From Ectobius pallidus (taxonomy: Eukaryota; Arthropoda; Insecta; Blattodea; Ectobiidae), in assembly GCA_964059195.1 (NCBI GenBank), contig CAXKWD010000006.1, positions 178,186,825 through 178,250,824 of the forward strand: a stretch of DNA of 64,000 nucleotides, given 5' to 3'. Position 1 is the stretch's first letter, and each line of letters begins with the position of its first letter. This document shows, piece by piece, positions 1 through 10,700 of the stretch. The position numbers were made by a program, and so were the translations under genes. The notes below the pieces were generated by a model, which saw only the letters and a program-made list of their open reading frames with translations, was not told the origin of the DNA and searched no databases.

Positions 1-489
1 CGAACATAGCTGGATAGCCCCAGCCTGACTGGATTCATAGGCAATGAACCGTATGACTAACTTCCTGGCAGCACCCCCCCGGACTTCCGGAACCAAGGTC
101 CACTGTAGCAGGGGTCTGACATTAACATGTATGTCCACAAGTCTATCTGCTTGAGGTACCTACCCATCAGACTGTCTCAAACATTTCCGTCCTTCTAATA
201 CCCGTTGCATGACAAGAGCAATAAGTGTTAGCAACTATTAAATTCCACCCAGGTATATTCAACGGTCTGAATATTTAACAACGGGAGAATTTGTCTGGCA
301 AACGTAAATTCCTGTACATTTATTTTGATGCTAATGTTGTAACCAGTGTGTCATTTGTTTTTACAGTGTTGCCTAAACATGATAAACAACATAAAGGTCG
401 CGTGGGCTTTGTAAATATCTCATGGCCTACTATTTAGTTGATATTTTAAAATCAATATAGTTTACCATAGTTAAATTTGTACGTCCAAG

Positions 490-754
490 CAGCGGTCCCC
501 AAACTTTTTTGTGCTGGGACCCACCTTCGCCTAGAAATTTTTTTCGCGACCCACTATTACATAACGATAACCAATGTAGGCAATATAAAATACAGCACAT
601 CTTTTTCATATGCCTTTCAATAGTTTTATTGTGTTCAAATGCCTTATATTCCTTATATTGAAAAAAAGTTTAATTTTTCTGCCCTTTTCGCGACCCACTA
701 AAATTGCTCCCGCGTCCCACCAGTGGGTCGCGACCCATAGTTGGGGAACCACTG
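490..754. mobile_element. hAT-type MITE
   Basis: The ends are imperfect inverted repeats, CAGCGGTCCCCAAACTTTTT at the left and the complement of CAGTGGTTCCCCAACTAT at the right, with subterminal 'gcgacccac' motifs. This end type is typical of non-autonomous hAT elements. The flanking 8-mers (cgtccaag and gtctaaag) are only partly alike, so the target duplication is weak or decayed. There is no coding capacity. Confidence 0.7.
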
Positions 755-1514
755 GTCTAAAGCAATGTATGACATAAATGGACAAACATCTGACTACATT
801 GTGTTAAATACTGAGAATGGAGTAAGTCTACTGAGGCCTTTACGTGCGGGTTTTTCAAATATGACCCTCCATAAGACCGATTTACGTGAAAACATGACCC
901 CGATTAAATAAATTTGTTAAGTGCGTATTGTGCATCGCTACTAACAAAAAAATAATATAATTAAGTGATTCCCTTAACATATAATGTAAATAAAGTTGAT
1001 CATTCTTACATCTGTTCAGGAATCAGCACTGTAATTATATTTGTAGCATATATCTTGCAAACAATGCTGAGGGTGATCGATTTTTTTCGTAGAGAACATC
1101 CCCATAGATTAATTATTGTTATTGTAATCCTATGCCAGTACTGCTGGTCTACAGGATTGCTAAATAAATAAAAAATTATCTGTCATGATCGCAATCTAGT
1201 ATACTACGACTAATAAAGAACTACTATTATTATTATTACATTGGCTGTGATAAGCAAGCAGATTGTCATGTTGAACAAATGAATGTCGCGACAGTCGCGA
1301 TCCCAACCAAAGCCCCCTCAAATGCGGTACTTTTGTTGTGGGAACCTACGTTATTTAAACTATTAAATCTTGTCTTGTCTGTGTTATTAATATAACATGG
1401 ATGTAAAAAACGGAGACCTGCGACGTCTGTTTAATGTCATAAACATTGCGAGGTGTTAATTTGTGATTCTCATTATTAACTCTGAACGTTTATCTGAAAT
1501 ACTCTTACATGAAG
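755..1514. other. AT-rich flank with no recognised feature
   Basis: No exon-like reading frame, tRNA or clear repeat was recognised. A short open frame at 965-1171 looks random. Confidence 0.5.
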
Positions 1515-1990
1515 TGATGCCCAGCCAAATCTAGAGCCCGCAGAGATCTGATGCACCTAAAAGCCAGGAAATTTTATTTTCGTTTTCGTTCGTGAGTTAC
1601 GAGTGAAAAACTGACGGAAAACGTGATTTTTTTGGTACAGTTTCGAAGCATCGGTTTTCGTTAAAATATTTCCATCGTAAAATTAATCGCAGGTGGCCTT
1701 GTTCTGCTGGCATGGCAACCACGAAAGAGAGCATCGCTGAAATCAAGTTTTTCAACACAACGCAAGGAATTGTCGATTACTTCGATTTTGTTTTTGTTTA
1801 TAACATTACGTCACGCATGAATCTGGAAGGTGGACAGAAGGGAATCATGAATGCAGGCCTAAATTGGGAATCATGCGGACGAAACACAGTATCCGGTTTT
1901 TTTAAAGCCAGAGAACTCAAATCTAAGTTAGTTTTTTTCCCGGCCTCGAAGCCAGATTTTTAGGTTTTTCATTATTAAACTTTTAGTAGG
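1515..1990 (+). mobile_element. Helitron-family fragment
   Basis: It shares 'gatgcccagc', 'gcagagatctga', 'gagttacgagtgaaaaactg' and 'agaaaacgtgatttt'-type blocks with the Helitron at 10971-12497, in the same order and orientation, and includes the 'atcatgaatgcaggcctaaa' block seen in other copies. Neither terminus is clear. The short open frame at 1712-1963 is inside this repeat and is not a gene. Confidence 0.65.
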
Positions 1991-1994
1991 TAAT

Positions 1995-2340
1995 TGTTTA
2001 TGAATGGTTTACGTATAAGTCTAATTTTTGGATTGTTGGACTTTTTAATATTGGGTTTTTATACTTTTTTGAATTTTTTTAATTTTGGATTTCTTATTAT
2101 TAAATTTTTTATTTTTAAATTTTGGATAGGCCTATTTGGATTTTTTATTTTTTTAGATTTTGGATTTTTGGACACTTGAATTTTGGATTTTTGGACACTT
2201 GAATTTTGGATTTTTGGACATTTTAATTTTGGATCTTTTAATTTTTTTTAATTTTGGATTTTCAATTTTTTAATTTTGGATTTTTAAAATTTTTATTTTC
2301 GATTTTTTAATTTCGGATTTTTTAAACTTTGGATAAGCCT
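1995..2340. repeat. Degenerate T-rich tandem repeat
   Basis: A run of imperfect units built on 'ttttggattttt', 'aattttggattt' and 'ggacacttgaattttggatt'. Two 21-nt copies containing 'ggacacttgaattttgg' are directly tandem near 2165-2215. It is low complexity, with no gene. Confidence 0.8.
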
Positions 2341-2545
2341 AATCATTGAGTTGATTGTTTTCTGTGCAGTCCGTTCCATCACACCTCATTAATTTCGTGA
2401 CGATTTTTGAGCGTTACACAAACACTCGATTTACCCCTACTGCGACTAAAGAGGTTTCACTTAAAAAATAAGCGATGGAATTTAAAAAAACGCGGGCAGC
2501 TGCTAGTATAAGCAGACGTGTAAGTACATGATATTCGGCCAACAA

Positions 2546-2735
2546 CAGTGGCGGACACAGAAATTTTTTTCGGGGGGGATTTTAATAGGTAGAAAGAATA
2601 CTAAAAAAAATTAATCAACTTACATATACAATTAGTTTATAAAACTGGCCACTTAGAGTACATATATAGCCTTTTTTTCAAATTTCGGGGGGGGGGATGT
2701 AACCCCCTTATCCCCCCCCCCTGCGTCCGCCACTG
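2546..2735. mobile_element. hAT MITE with perfect 8-bp target duplication
   Basis: The ends are CAGTGGCGGACACAG and its complement-like TGCGTCCGCCACTG, and G/C runs lie inside each end. The 8-mer GCCAACAA is present at 2538-2545 and 2736-2743, a perfect hAT-style duplication. The element is 190 bp and non-coding. Confidence 0.92.
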
Positions 2736-3159
2736 GCCAACAAGTATACAAAACATTACCAATTTACATTAGGAGAATTTCCTCGAAAACTGTTGTTTCG
2801 TTGAAATTTTCTACACATTGCATTATAACATTTTAACCTCGGGAATCATGAAACTGTCATGTATGTAATCTTATCATCGTTTAAGATAAAACACTTGATA
2901 AAGGCGGGCCAGTTACATTGAGATAACATGACGTCATCTGCTGCTTACCTGTCAATCAGTTGAGACAGACAGATTAGGATCTGGTACAAGGAATTTGGCA
3001 ACTTTTTTATATGATTAATTGATTGAATAAATAAAGGCAATATGTTTAGGTCATTAGTTGAATTACGTTACGTTATTTCTGATTCCAATCCTTGTCTCTT
3101 ATAACTATTATTATTACTATTATTTTATTTTATTTTTTATTTATATTTTTATTATTATT

Positions 3160-3485
3160 ATTTTTTGTGCTGGGTGGGGTAGTGATACAATATATAAACA
3201 AACATGCTAAACCTGGGGTACGAGTTCGATTCTCGATGAGGTCATTGAGATTTTTCAATTGGCCTAATCCTTCTGGTGGCACTATGGCCCTGGGGTCGAC
3301 TCAGCCTCCAACAGAAATGAGTACCAAGAGCAATCCTGGGGGTAAAAGCGGCCGGTGCATAAGGCTGACAACCTTACCACCTTAATGTGTCGAATGTCCA
3401 AAATCTGGGAGCCTCAACCTCCTGGAACCCTTTGGGCCTCCATGGCCTTTATAGGGATCACTGTACTTTACTTTTACATGCTAAA
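3160..3485 (+). repeat. SINE-like repeat
   Basis: A box-B-like motif (acgagttcgattctcga) is followed by a body containing 'actatggccctggggt', 'cagaaatgagtacca' and 'ggctgacaaccttacc', ending before 'ctttacttttac'. The same body is found inverted at 25395-25580, so this is a dispersed family. Open frames here are accidental. Confidence 0.75.
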
Positions 3486-3518
3486 CCTAATGCTTCCCTC
3501 TGAAGTTTTTTCTTTTGC

Positions 3519-4458
3519 AAAGAGTGTCCCAGTAGTATTAATTTAATAGTATTTATCGTTTCCCATTTTCAAAACTATGTAACACATTTATTTAACAAAG
3601 AAATAAGCTACATTGAACATTTTTAAATGTCTTACAGTCTTGGATTTGCAATTCTGGTCTTACTTTTTTAATATAATGTCCTTGAGATGCCCTCCGTTAA
3701 CTTCAACACATTGCCGCAATCTCCCTCGTACACTGGCCATTATGCATTGTGTGGTGTCTTGCATAACATGTGCAATTGCCTGCAAATCCACGCATAATCC
3801 ACAAGCGGAAACTTCACAGTCCTAAGGTCGTGTTGTGGTGTGCCTTTGCAGCACAGGGTATTATTGGCCCTTATTTCTTTGAGAGCGACAATGGTGCTTC
3901 GGTGACTGTCAACTCTGAACGTTACAATCGCATGCTGCAAACTTTCTTCCTACCAGAATTGACACATCGTAACTAGGATATTAAGAGATTTTGGTTTCAA
4001 CAGGATGGTGTTGTAGCACATACTGCACATCTTTCAATAGACACCCTTCATGCTGCTTTCCCCGACCGAATTCATTCCAGTTTGGTGATATCCAATGGCC
4101 CTCCAAATCTTCCGACCTTACTGCACCAGATTTTTTTTTTTCTCAGGGACGGTCTGAAGTCTAAAGTTTTCGCTCATGCCCTCTCTGACATTAACAGTTA
4201 AAAAATGCAATTCAGCAGGAAATTGCAAATGTTACGCAAGACACCACACACCGCGTAATGGCCAGTGTACGAGGGAGAATGCAGCAATGTGTTAAAGTTA
4301 ATAGAGGGCATCTCAAGGAAATCATACTCAAAAAGGAAGACCAGAATTGTAAATCCAAGACTGTAATAGATTTAAAAATGTTAAATGTAGCTTATTTCTT
4401 TGATAAATAAATGTGTTACATGGTATTGAAAATGGGAAACTTTAAATGCCGCACCCTG
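3519..4458 (+). pseudogene. Fold-back DDE (IS630/Tc1-mariner type) transposase remnant
   Basis: The + strand encodes HSPKVVLWCAFAAQGIIGPY through FFES and then, after stops and shifts, RFWFQQDGVVAHTAH, matching the catalytic domain of an IS630/mariner-type transposase. The N-terminal half is missing. Instead, about 225 nt of the 3' coding end and terminus (4214-4440) reappear inverted at 3558-3782, so the element can fold on itself. The right end CACCCTG is followed by TA (4459-4460). Several stops make it dead. Confidence 0.82.
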
Positions 4459-5359
4459 TATAATATTCACAAGTAACAATTGATTATTTACTTTTTTATG
4501 GTAATTAAGTGCCTTGCCCTGTTGATTCAACACTTGTACATAATCACTGCTATTGTCTGGTTTCTGTCTTGTCTTGTGTTGTGTTGAATAATTGTTAGTG
4601 TACAATTTTTTCCGACCCAGTTCTAAAAATGGCCTTCCCTGCTACAACAGAAGAAAATGTCTCTGGGATTAGCAAACAATAAGCAACTCATTTCACAAAG
4701 ATGCCTGTAGACAGATGTATATATGTTTTCACTCTCTCATCTAGTGCCAGAGAAACAATTGAGTTTTAGACCATGATTTCTTGAGAAAGTTTGATAAGCA
4801 CATGAGGAGGAATAAGTGGGATAACTAGAATATTAACAGAATGAATATTACAAAAATCCCTCTCGTCAAGAATATTCCTTTATTTTTGAGAAATCGTCTG
4901 CAGGCGTACAAATATGCAGTCGCTTGTTCTCAGTTCCCAACAACGTATTCATTGCTATCAATTGATGCAAATTTGCTACTTAAAAAGCATGTGACCAGTA
5001 AGTTAAGTGATTGTTACTCCGGTACCGGTGAACCAATTTCTCCCAATATCAATATCCTATGGACTTTATAAGCGTGTAAACTAAATTTCATAGAAGTGTG
5101 ATAAAGGGTATTAGTTATCACACGTCCAATATGAAACCTTAATAATTCCATGTCCACATATCATCTATGCTTGCGTGTAGAGCTCAAGGTAGAGAAATTG
5201 TATGAAATTTGATGTTATATTGTTCTTAAGAAAGCAATTTAATTATATATATCTGTTATATGTGTCACGAAGATTGACGATGACTTTCTCTCACTTTTAA
5301 CTGTCATTTTACCTGTAGAAAATTCCATTCTTTTATTCTATCAAAAACAACTAAAATTA
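4459..5359. other. Non-coding flank with no recognised feature
   Basis: No convincing exon, RNA or repeat was seen. The open frames at 4381-4605 (minus) and 4841-5071 (plus) show no family similarity that I recognise. Confidence 0.4.
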
Positions 5360-5386
5360 CATAAGAATATTATAGGAGAAAAATTC

Positions 5387-5460
5387 CTCCGGCACTGGGA
5401 CTTGAACCCAGGACCTTTGGCTATTCGCGCCAATGCTCTACCAACTGAGCTAAGCCGGAG
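5387..5460 (-). tRNA. tRNA-like sequence, probably not a functional tRNA
   Basis: Read on the minus strand it has a D arm (GCTCAGTTGGTAGAGC), a 5-bp anticodon stem TTGGC/GCCAA, a perfect T arm (CTGGG, TTCAAGT, CCCAG) and a near-perfect acceptor. The anticodon loop is GCGAATA, which lacks the usual U33. It is embedded in a dispersed repeat. Confidence 0.4.
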
Positions 5461-5765
5461 TTCAATTCACAGCACCAGATGGAACCTCTCTCCTATGACT
5501 GATTGCCCCAAAGGTCTACCTCACAGACAGACAAGTCCTGTCATATGCAGTACTGTGAGGCACACTAAGTAGTGATTTTTGTGACCGGGCTCCCACTGTT
5601 ATTGTACAGTTAACATTCAAGATAGTTATATAAGCATTTAAGAACCACAAATTATTGTCTCTGTTGGACATTACATGAGAATATTATAGGAGAAAAATTC
5701 ATCCGGCACTGGGACTTGAACCCAGGACCTTTGGAGAGAGATTCTGTCTGGCACTGTGAATTGAG

Positions 5766-5839
5766 CTCCGGCTTAGCTCAGTTGGTAGAGCATTGGTGTG
5801 AATAGCCAAAGGTCCTGGGTTCAAGTCCCAGTGCCGGAG
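5766..5839 (+). tRNA. tRNA-like sequence, probably SINE-derived
   Basis: It is nearly identical to the unit at 5387-5460 but on the plus strand. The loop is GTGAATA, so the nominal anticodon would be GAA, but residue 37 is a pyrimidine and the left arm of the inverted repeat repeats its 3' half. It is more likely a repeat than a host tRNA gene. Confidence 0.4.
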
Positions 5840-6187
5840 GAATTTTTCTCCTATAATATTCTCATGTAATGTCCAACAGAGACAATAATCTGTGGTTCAT
5901 GAATGCTTATAGGCCTATAACTAAAATTATTTTCGCTTAATTCTTCTAAGGTATTTTTGTAAACATTTATGAATTGTGTTCTAGAGGGTGTGTATTTCAT
6001 GTTTACATAAATCCAACAAATTTCATAATACATGGATGTAATTTGCTCAGTACAAGAGTGATATTTTAAGCATCGGCAAAGCTAAATACAGCTAAGGAAA
6101 ACTGTTATTCATGTATGTAAGATGAAATAGCTTGCGAAGGGGTGACTTCTATGGCTTCCTGTCGAGAAAGCCATACAGCAGTCCTGT

Positions 6188-6442
6188 TCATAATGACGAG
6201 CTTCATCACCTGTACTCTTCACCGAATGTAGTGAGGGTAATTAAATCACGGAGGATGAAATGGGCGGACAAGGGGGAGGAAAGATATATTCCTATCTAAA
6301 CAATATTGACTAGGAGACCCGAAGGGAAGAGACCTCTTGGAAGACCTAGATGTAGGTTGGAGGACAATGTTAGGATAGATTTAAGGGAAGTAGGATTTGC
6401 GAGGGATGTTTGGATGGAGTTAGCACAGAATAGGGTTAAATG
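6188..6442 (+). pseudogene. LINE 3' coding tail fragment
   Basis: It translates as LHHLYSSPNVVRVIKSRRMK then, after a shift, RPEGKRPLGRPR and EDNVRIDLREVGFARD, the characteristic C-terminal tail of an insect non-LTR retrotransposon reverse transcriptase. The same tail is found at 46860-47185 and 55000-55275. It is 5'-truncated and broken by a stop. Confidence 0.8.
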
Positions 6443-6690
6443 ACACAGTATACAAAACAAACACACCACAGACAGTTTCTTTGATGTGGTCCAGATAATA
6501 ATCTGTATTTAATTTGCACGAAAATTACCAACTACAACATTCAAAAACGTGAAGGGAAATCTATTCCTTAATTTTTTCTCCACTGATAATATGGTATGCG
6601 TACAATAGTTACAGAGTAAAATTTAAGGATACAGTGACAACACATGACATGTTGTACACTAAAGCACTGCCTCCTGGTGTTCGTTATTAA

Positions 6691-7425
6691 TAGACTTTGG
6701 ATTTTAGGTAAAAACCTATCTTAATCCTTAAGTGATATGTGGATGAAAACTTGTATATGCATGTTTCTTAAGTGACTGTGCCTAAAACTGATACTCTTAC
6801 AGGACCTAAAACAGCCTATTTTTACGTTAGAGCCTAATATTGCCTCTTTGCTTGTTTTTCCTCTAAAGTTCAAAATAAGTTATTTTTTGTTATAAATTCT
6901 AGCATTCATTTTCAGTTCGTACTAAATTTTTAGCTTGAAATGTGCAGTACAGACATTTGTGACGTGGAATACTTTGTCTTCAGTAGAAAAATTCCTTGGA
7001 ATTCCCAAGAAAATGTAGTGTTTTTCTCCAGACTCCCACATCCAGAAAAAAAAAAGAAAAAAGAAAGAAAGGGGGGAAAGAAAAAGTAGTTCTCTGAATC
7101 GCTGAGGGATACAAGGGGTTGAATATGCTAGCGTGCGTAGCTTCTGGGTACAGGGATTAGGTTTTCACTGTTATGGTAGTAATACAGGCCTTATATAATT
7201 GTGTGTACCATAAGCCTATATCTGTGTTTTATCATGATTATTGAGTAATGATGACTTCAATAAATATAATATCCTGCATTCCAATTGAGATATTTCAGAA
7301 AATTGGCAACTTAAACGATTCTATAAGAGAGTGTTTTACAATTTTTAAAACCTATTTTCTAATTTTTAGAGCCTATTTTAGGTACCTAAAACAGCATTTT
7401 TAGCAACCTAAAAGTCCGAAGTCTA
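6691..7425. mobile_element. hAT-like DNA transposon with perfect 8-bp target duplication
   Basis: The inverted ends are TAGACTTTGGATTTTAGG and the complement of TAGACTTCGGACTTTTAGG. The 8-mer GTTATTAA flanks it at 6683-6690 and 7426-7433. The inside is AT-rich with repeated 'cctatttt' and 'acctaaaa' motifs. Its right half recurs at 52545-52735. No coding. It sits 75 bases upstream of myosin VI exon 1. Confidence 0.85.
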
Positions 7426-7500
7426 GTTATTAACATTAGATTGAACTTAATGTGATTGCAATTTGTACCTACCACTGAATTAGATATTAATTTATTTCAG

Positions 7501-7703
7501 GAAAGTGATGGAGAAACAAAGGGTGTGGGTTCCCGACCCGGTGGAAGGGTTCGTCCTCGGGACAATTCAAGACATCAGCCACAATGGGGAAGCTACGATT
7601 GTTCCCATCAACACAAGACATTCCAAACAAGCAACGCTAACGTGCAACCTGGATAGAATATACTATGCCGAACTACACGACCGAGTGGATGTCGAGGATA
7701 ACT
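7501..7703 (+). CDS. jar (Myo6): Myosin VI exon 1 (7 nt of 5' UTR, then start)
   Basis: A tttcag acceptor ends at 7500, so an untranslated exon must lie further upstream. The ATG at 7508 starts [18 protein letters not shown], which aligns with the myosin VI N-terminal SH3-like region. The exon ends inside the Cys codon of VEDNC before a gtaagt donor at 7704 and encodes about 65 residues. An in-frame GTG precedes the ATG at 7505 but is not a plausible start in an animal gene. Confidence 0.95.
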
Positions 7704-10700
7704 GTAAGTAACAAATACTGCTTTTAAAATACAGGAGGTCAAAGTCAAATTACATGACCTTGGAGAGCATTCCTCTCAATGACCCTGTAAAGAAGGGTAC
7801 AAGATTTTGGATATTGAAATTAATACTTTACAGCCATTTCATAATCACGGGTGGAACATTCTAGCAAATTATAAAAACTATTTTTGTTTATTACATATCA
7901 TAAATAATAAACTAGAATTGGTTCTTCACATTCTGTAAAATTTACAATGCCTTCTCCTCCACACTACATGCAAAGCATTATTTGAAATTTATTTTAAATT
8001 TGTTTTTCAAAATCTGTTACGGGTGGGACATAATTTGGACACTGATTTTAATGATGCAAAACAAAAGCTCATTTTCTGTTCTGCTATTACTGTTAGCGTC
8101 TTAATGTTGTTATTAATGAAGGCACGAGGGATTCAATACAAATTATAAACTTTTTCCAGGTTGTCCGAAAATTTATTTAACTGATCAATAATAATTTAAC
8201 AAAACTATCACTGTTACGGGTGGGACAAAAATTCCCTTGTTTGTTATTTTACATAGTAATTAACCACACATATTTTTTGAAGTTAATCTTATACCAAATT
8301 GTACCTTAAGATGTATATTTTCTCAAATGAAAATGGACATAGCTGATTACTCTTGACTACATGGTATTAAAGGGTGTTAAAATCATGATAAAAAAGGCAA
8401 AAAAGAAAGTAACTCAACGCTATAAATAAGTAAATCAACAGATTTTACACATGAAACCACTTCAGATACACCCAAGTCCTTAATATCCAGAGAATTTGAG
8501 GTTTTAAACTTATTTTTGACCACCCAATTACAATAATTTTATTACTTCTCTCTTTGAGGGAAAAATTCCCATATTTTATGAAATGGCTGTTTAGGAGAGA
8601 ATAAGCAATCGCAGGTATGAGACTGTGTTGTTGTGAAAAAAATAATATTGAGATAGGTCCATACACTGCTTCCCTTATTTTAATTACTAACCTGAATAGT
8701 AATTAAAATAAGGGAAGCAGTGTATGGATCTATCTCGATATTATTTTTTTTGTAATATTAACTTCCCTGTATAAACTTTCTAAACTTCTATATACTGTGT
8801 TGTTGTGTTTTCAGGTGCCCTGATGTACCTGAATCCAGCGACGTTACTGAACAACATCCGCACCAGATATGACAAGGATAAGATCTATGTAAGTGAGATG
8901 GATGTGCATTCTAGTGGACACTCAGGGAATGGATAGGCGGTTCTCTCAACACTGTGTTTGCTTGTTTCAGACGTACGTGGCCAACATCCTCATTGCTGTC
9001 AATCCATATTATGAGATTAGAGACCTGTATTCTTCAAGGACAATAAAGAGCTATCAAGGAAAGTCGCTCGGAGTGATGCCCCCTCATGTGTTTGCAATCG
9101 GTGAGTGAGATTATACCAGTTGTTATCTCTATTGCTTGTTGCATCAAGGGTCATCCAGAAAGTAATTGTGGAAACATTTTCCTGCCAGAAATCGCTTCAT
9201 GAGACTGAAGAGATGAAAGTCACTTGGCGCGAGGTTGGCGCTTTAGAGTGGGTGGTCGAAGATCTTCCATCCAAACTGAAGCATCTGTTTGGTGTTGGCC
9301 GTGCGTTGTGGAACATGCCTCTTGTCAGCACTTGGCAGGAGACAATATCAGTGCAGCTAGTTTCTCCTAGCGCTGTGCAAAAATTACTGGGTTGCAATTG
9401 GACAGCAGCATTCCCACATACCCCCTCTCTAATGATACGCATGCGTGTGTGTGTGTCTGACTAGTCATGCCATCTTTGGACATGATCGGAACTTACTTTC
9501 TGGATGAATATCTTATAATTAAGTGCCTTTAATATAGTCTGGCGACAAAAATTATGGTCACTTGAACTTTACTTCTTAAGTCTGTTTTAAATGAACGGAA
9601 AACATTTTCAATTGAGAATCACCTTATATTCTGAACAAAGCATTACAAAAAGTGTTGCCTCTATCACATGTTTGAGTTTAATGAGGTCACATTCCTTCCT
9701 TCTTCTTTTAAAGATGCTTCATGTAACACACATTGAGGTCACATGAAATTGCCAAGCAGATCATTCAAATAATGATTTATCATTTGAGTCAGTTTTTATT
9801 TTTAGGTAGATTTTCGAAGAAAAATCTACCTATTGCAATGGATACCACTTTATGATTTTCGAAAAATTCTTTCATATCTTTACGTTTCATGCTCCCCTAA
9901 GTACGAAACCACCGTCCGTTCAAAAAAAATTTTTGTGATATTTATATATATATATATTTATATATATATTTATATATATATTTATATATATATTTATATA
10001 TATATATATTTATATATATCTTTACACGATAGCGGCCGTAATTTTGAAGATATTTGAACCAAATTTTATTATGTTATTTCTAGGCCCAATAGTTCGGACA
10101 AGTTCGTTAATGGGCAAAATTGGCCCAAGGGGGTGGTCGGGGGAGGGGGTTGAAATTTTTAAAAATGTATATCTCGGCCCCTATGAAGTATAGAGGGAAA
10201 CTTTGTTTGAATAAATTAGAGTACTCCCTATGGAGTTCACAGTGACACCAACGATTCGGGGGTTCGAGTGAGGGTGGGGGTGGAGGTGGGGGTGGGGGAT
10301 GAAAATTCGAAACTTTTGAAACCACGTCTTGTGGGGTATCGTTGAAAAGCTCTTGATGAGTACTCTACAAATCAATAAATAGTTTCTTGATAGCTCTCAT
10401 ATTACGCGAGATTTTAATGTTTGAAAATAATAACACTTAAAAGAATTATTATAATATCATAATTTTGTCTTGTTTAGCGGCTTTGCTAATTTTATTCATT
10501 GCTGATCTTGCGCACGGCCTCCCAGAATATTATATCCGATTCTTGTTGTCAAAAGAAATGATTGTAGGCTCTTCCTCTTTACCGAATTCAGTTCTTATTA
10601 CTGCAGGTTAACCATGCCAAGGCTAAAGAAGAAGAGTGCTATGCAGCGACAATAAATTAAACCAAAAGCACTTCGAAATCTACCTCCGCCTGTAGGCCTG

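Larger units (their letters stand above)
5360..5925. repeat. tRNA-like repeat cluster with inverted copy
   Basis: One tRNA-like unit lies on the minus strand (5387-5460) and one on the plus strand (5766-5839). Around the second, arms of about 110 nt (5622-5735 and 5804-5922) are inverted repeats sharing 'ataggagaaaaatt' and 'attgtctctgttggacatta'. A further fragment of this family is at 18370-18416. It looks like a SINE-type family that includes a tRNA-like sequence rather than host tRNA genes. Confidence 0.75.

Noticed and set aside
5387..5839. Two functional tRNA genes
   Set aside because: The cloverleaf can be drawn, but the anticodon loops lack standard residues, and both units belong to a repeat with inverted and truncated copies.
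9105..9464. 119-residue plus-strand frame and its antisense partner as a gene
   Set aside because: It lies wholly inside a mariner-type element bounded by perfect inverted ends and has no recognisable domain.
9833..10057. Open frame with a long alternating Ile-Tyr tract
   Set aside because: It is the translation of a (TA)n microsatellite.
10107..10325. Pro-rich minus-strand open frame
   Set aside because: It comes from G-rich runs on the plus strand; no start context, splice or family support.
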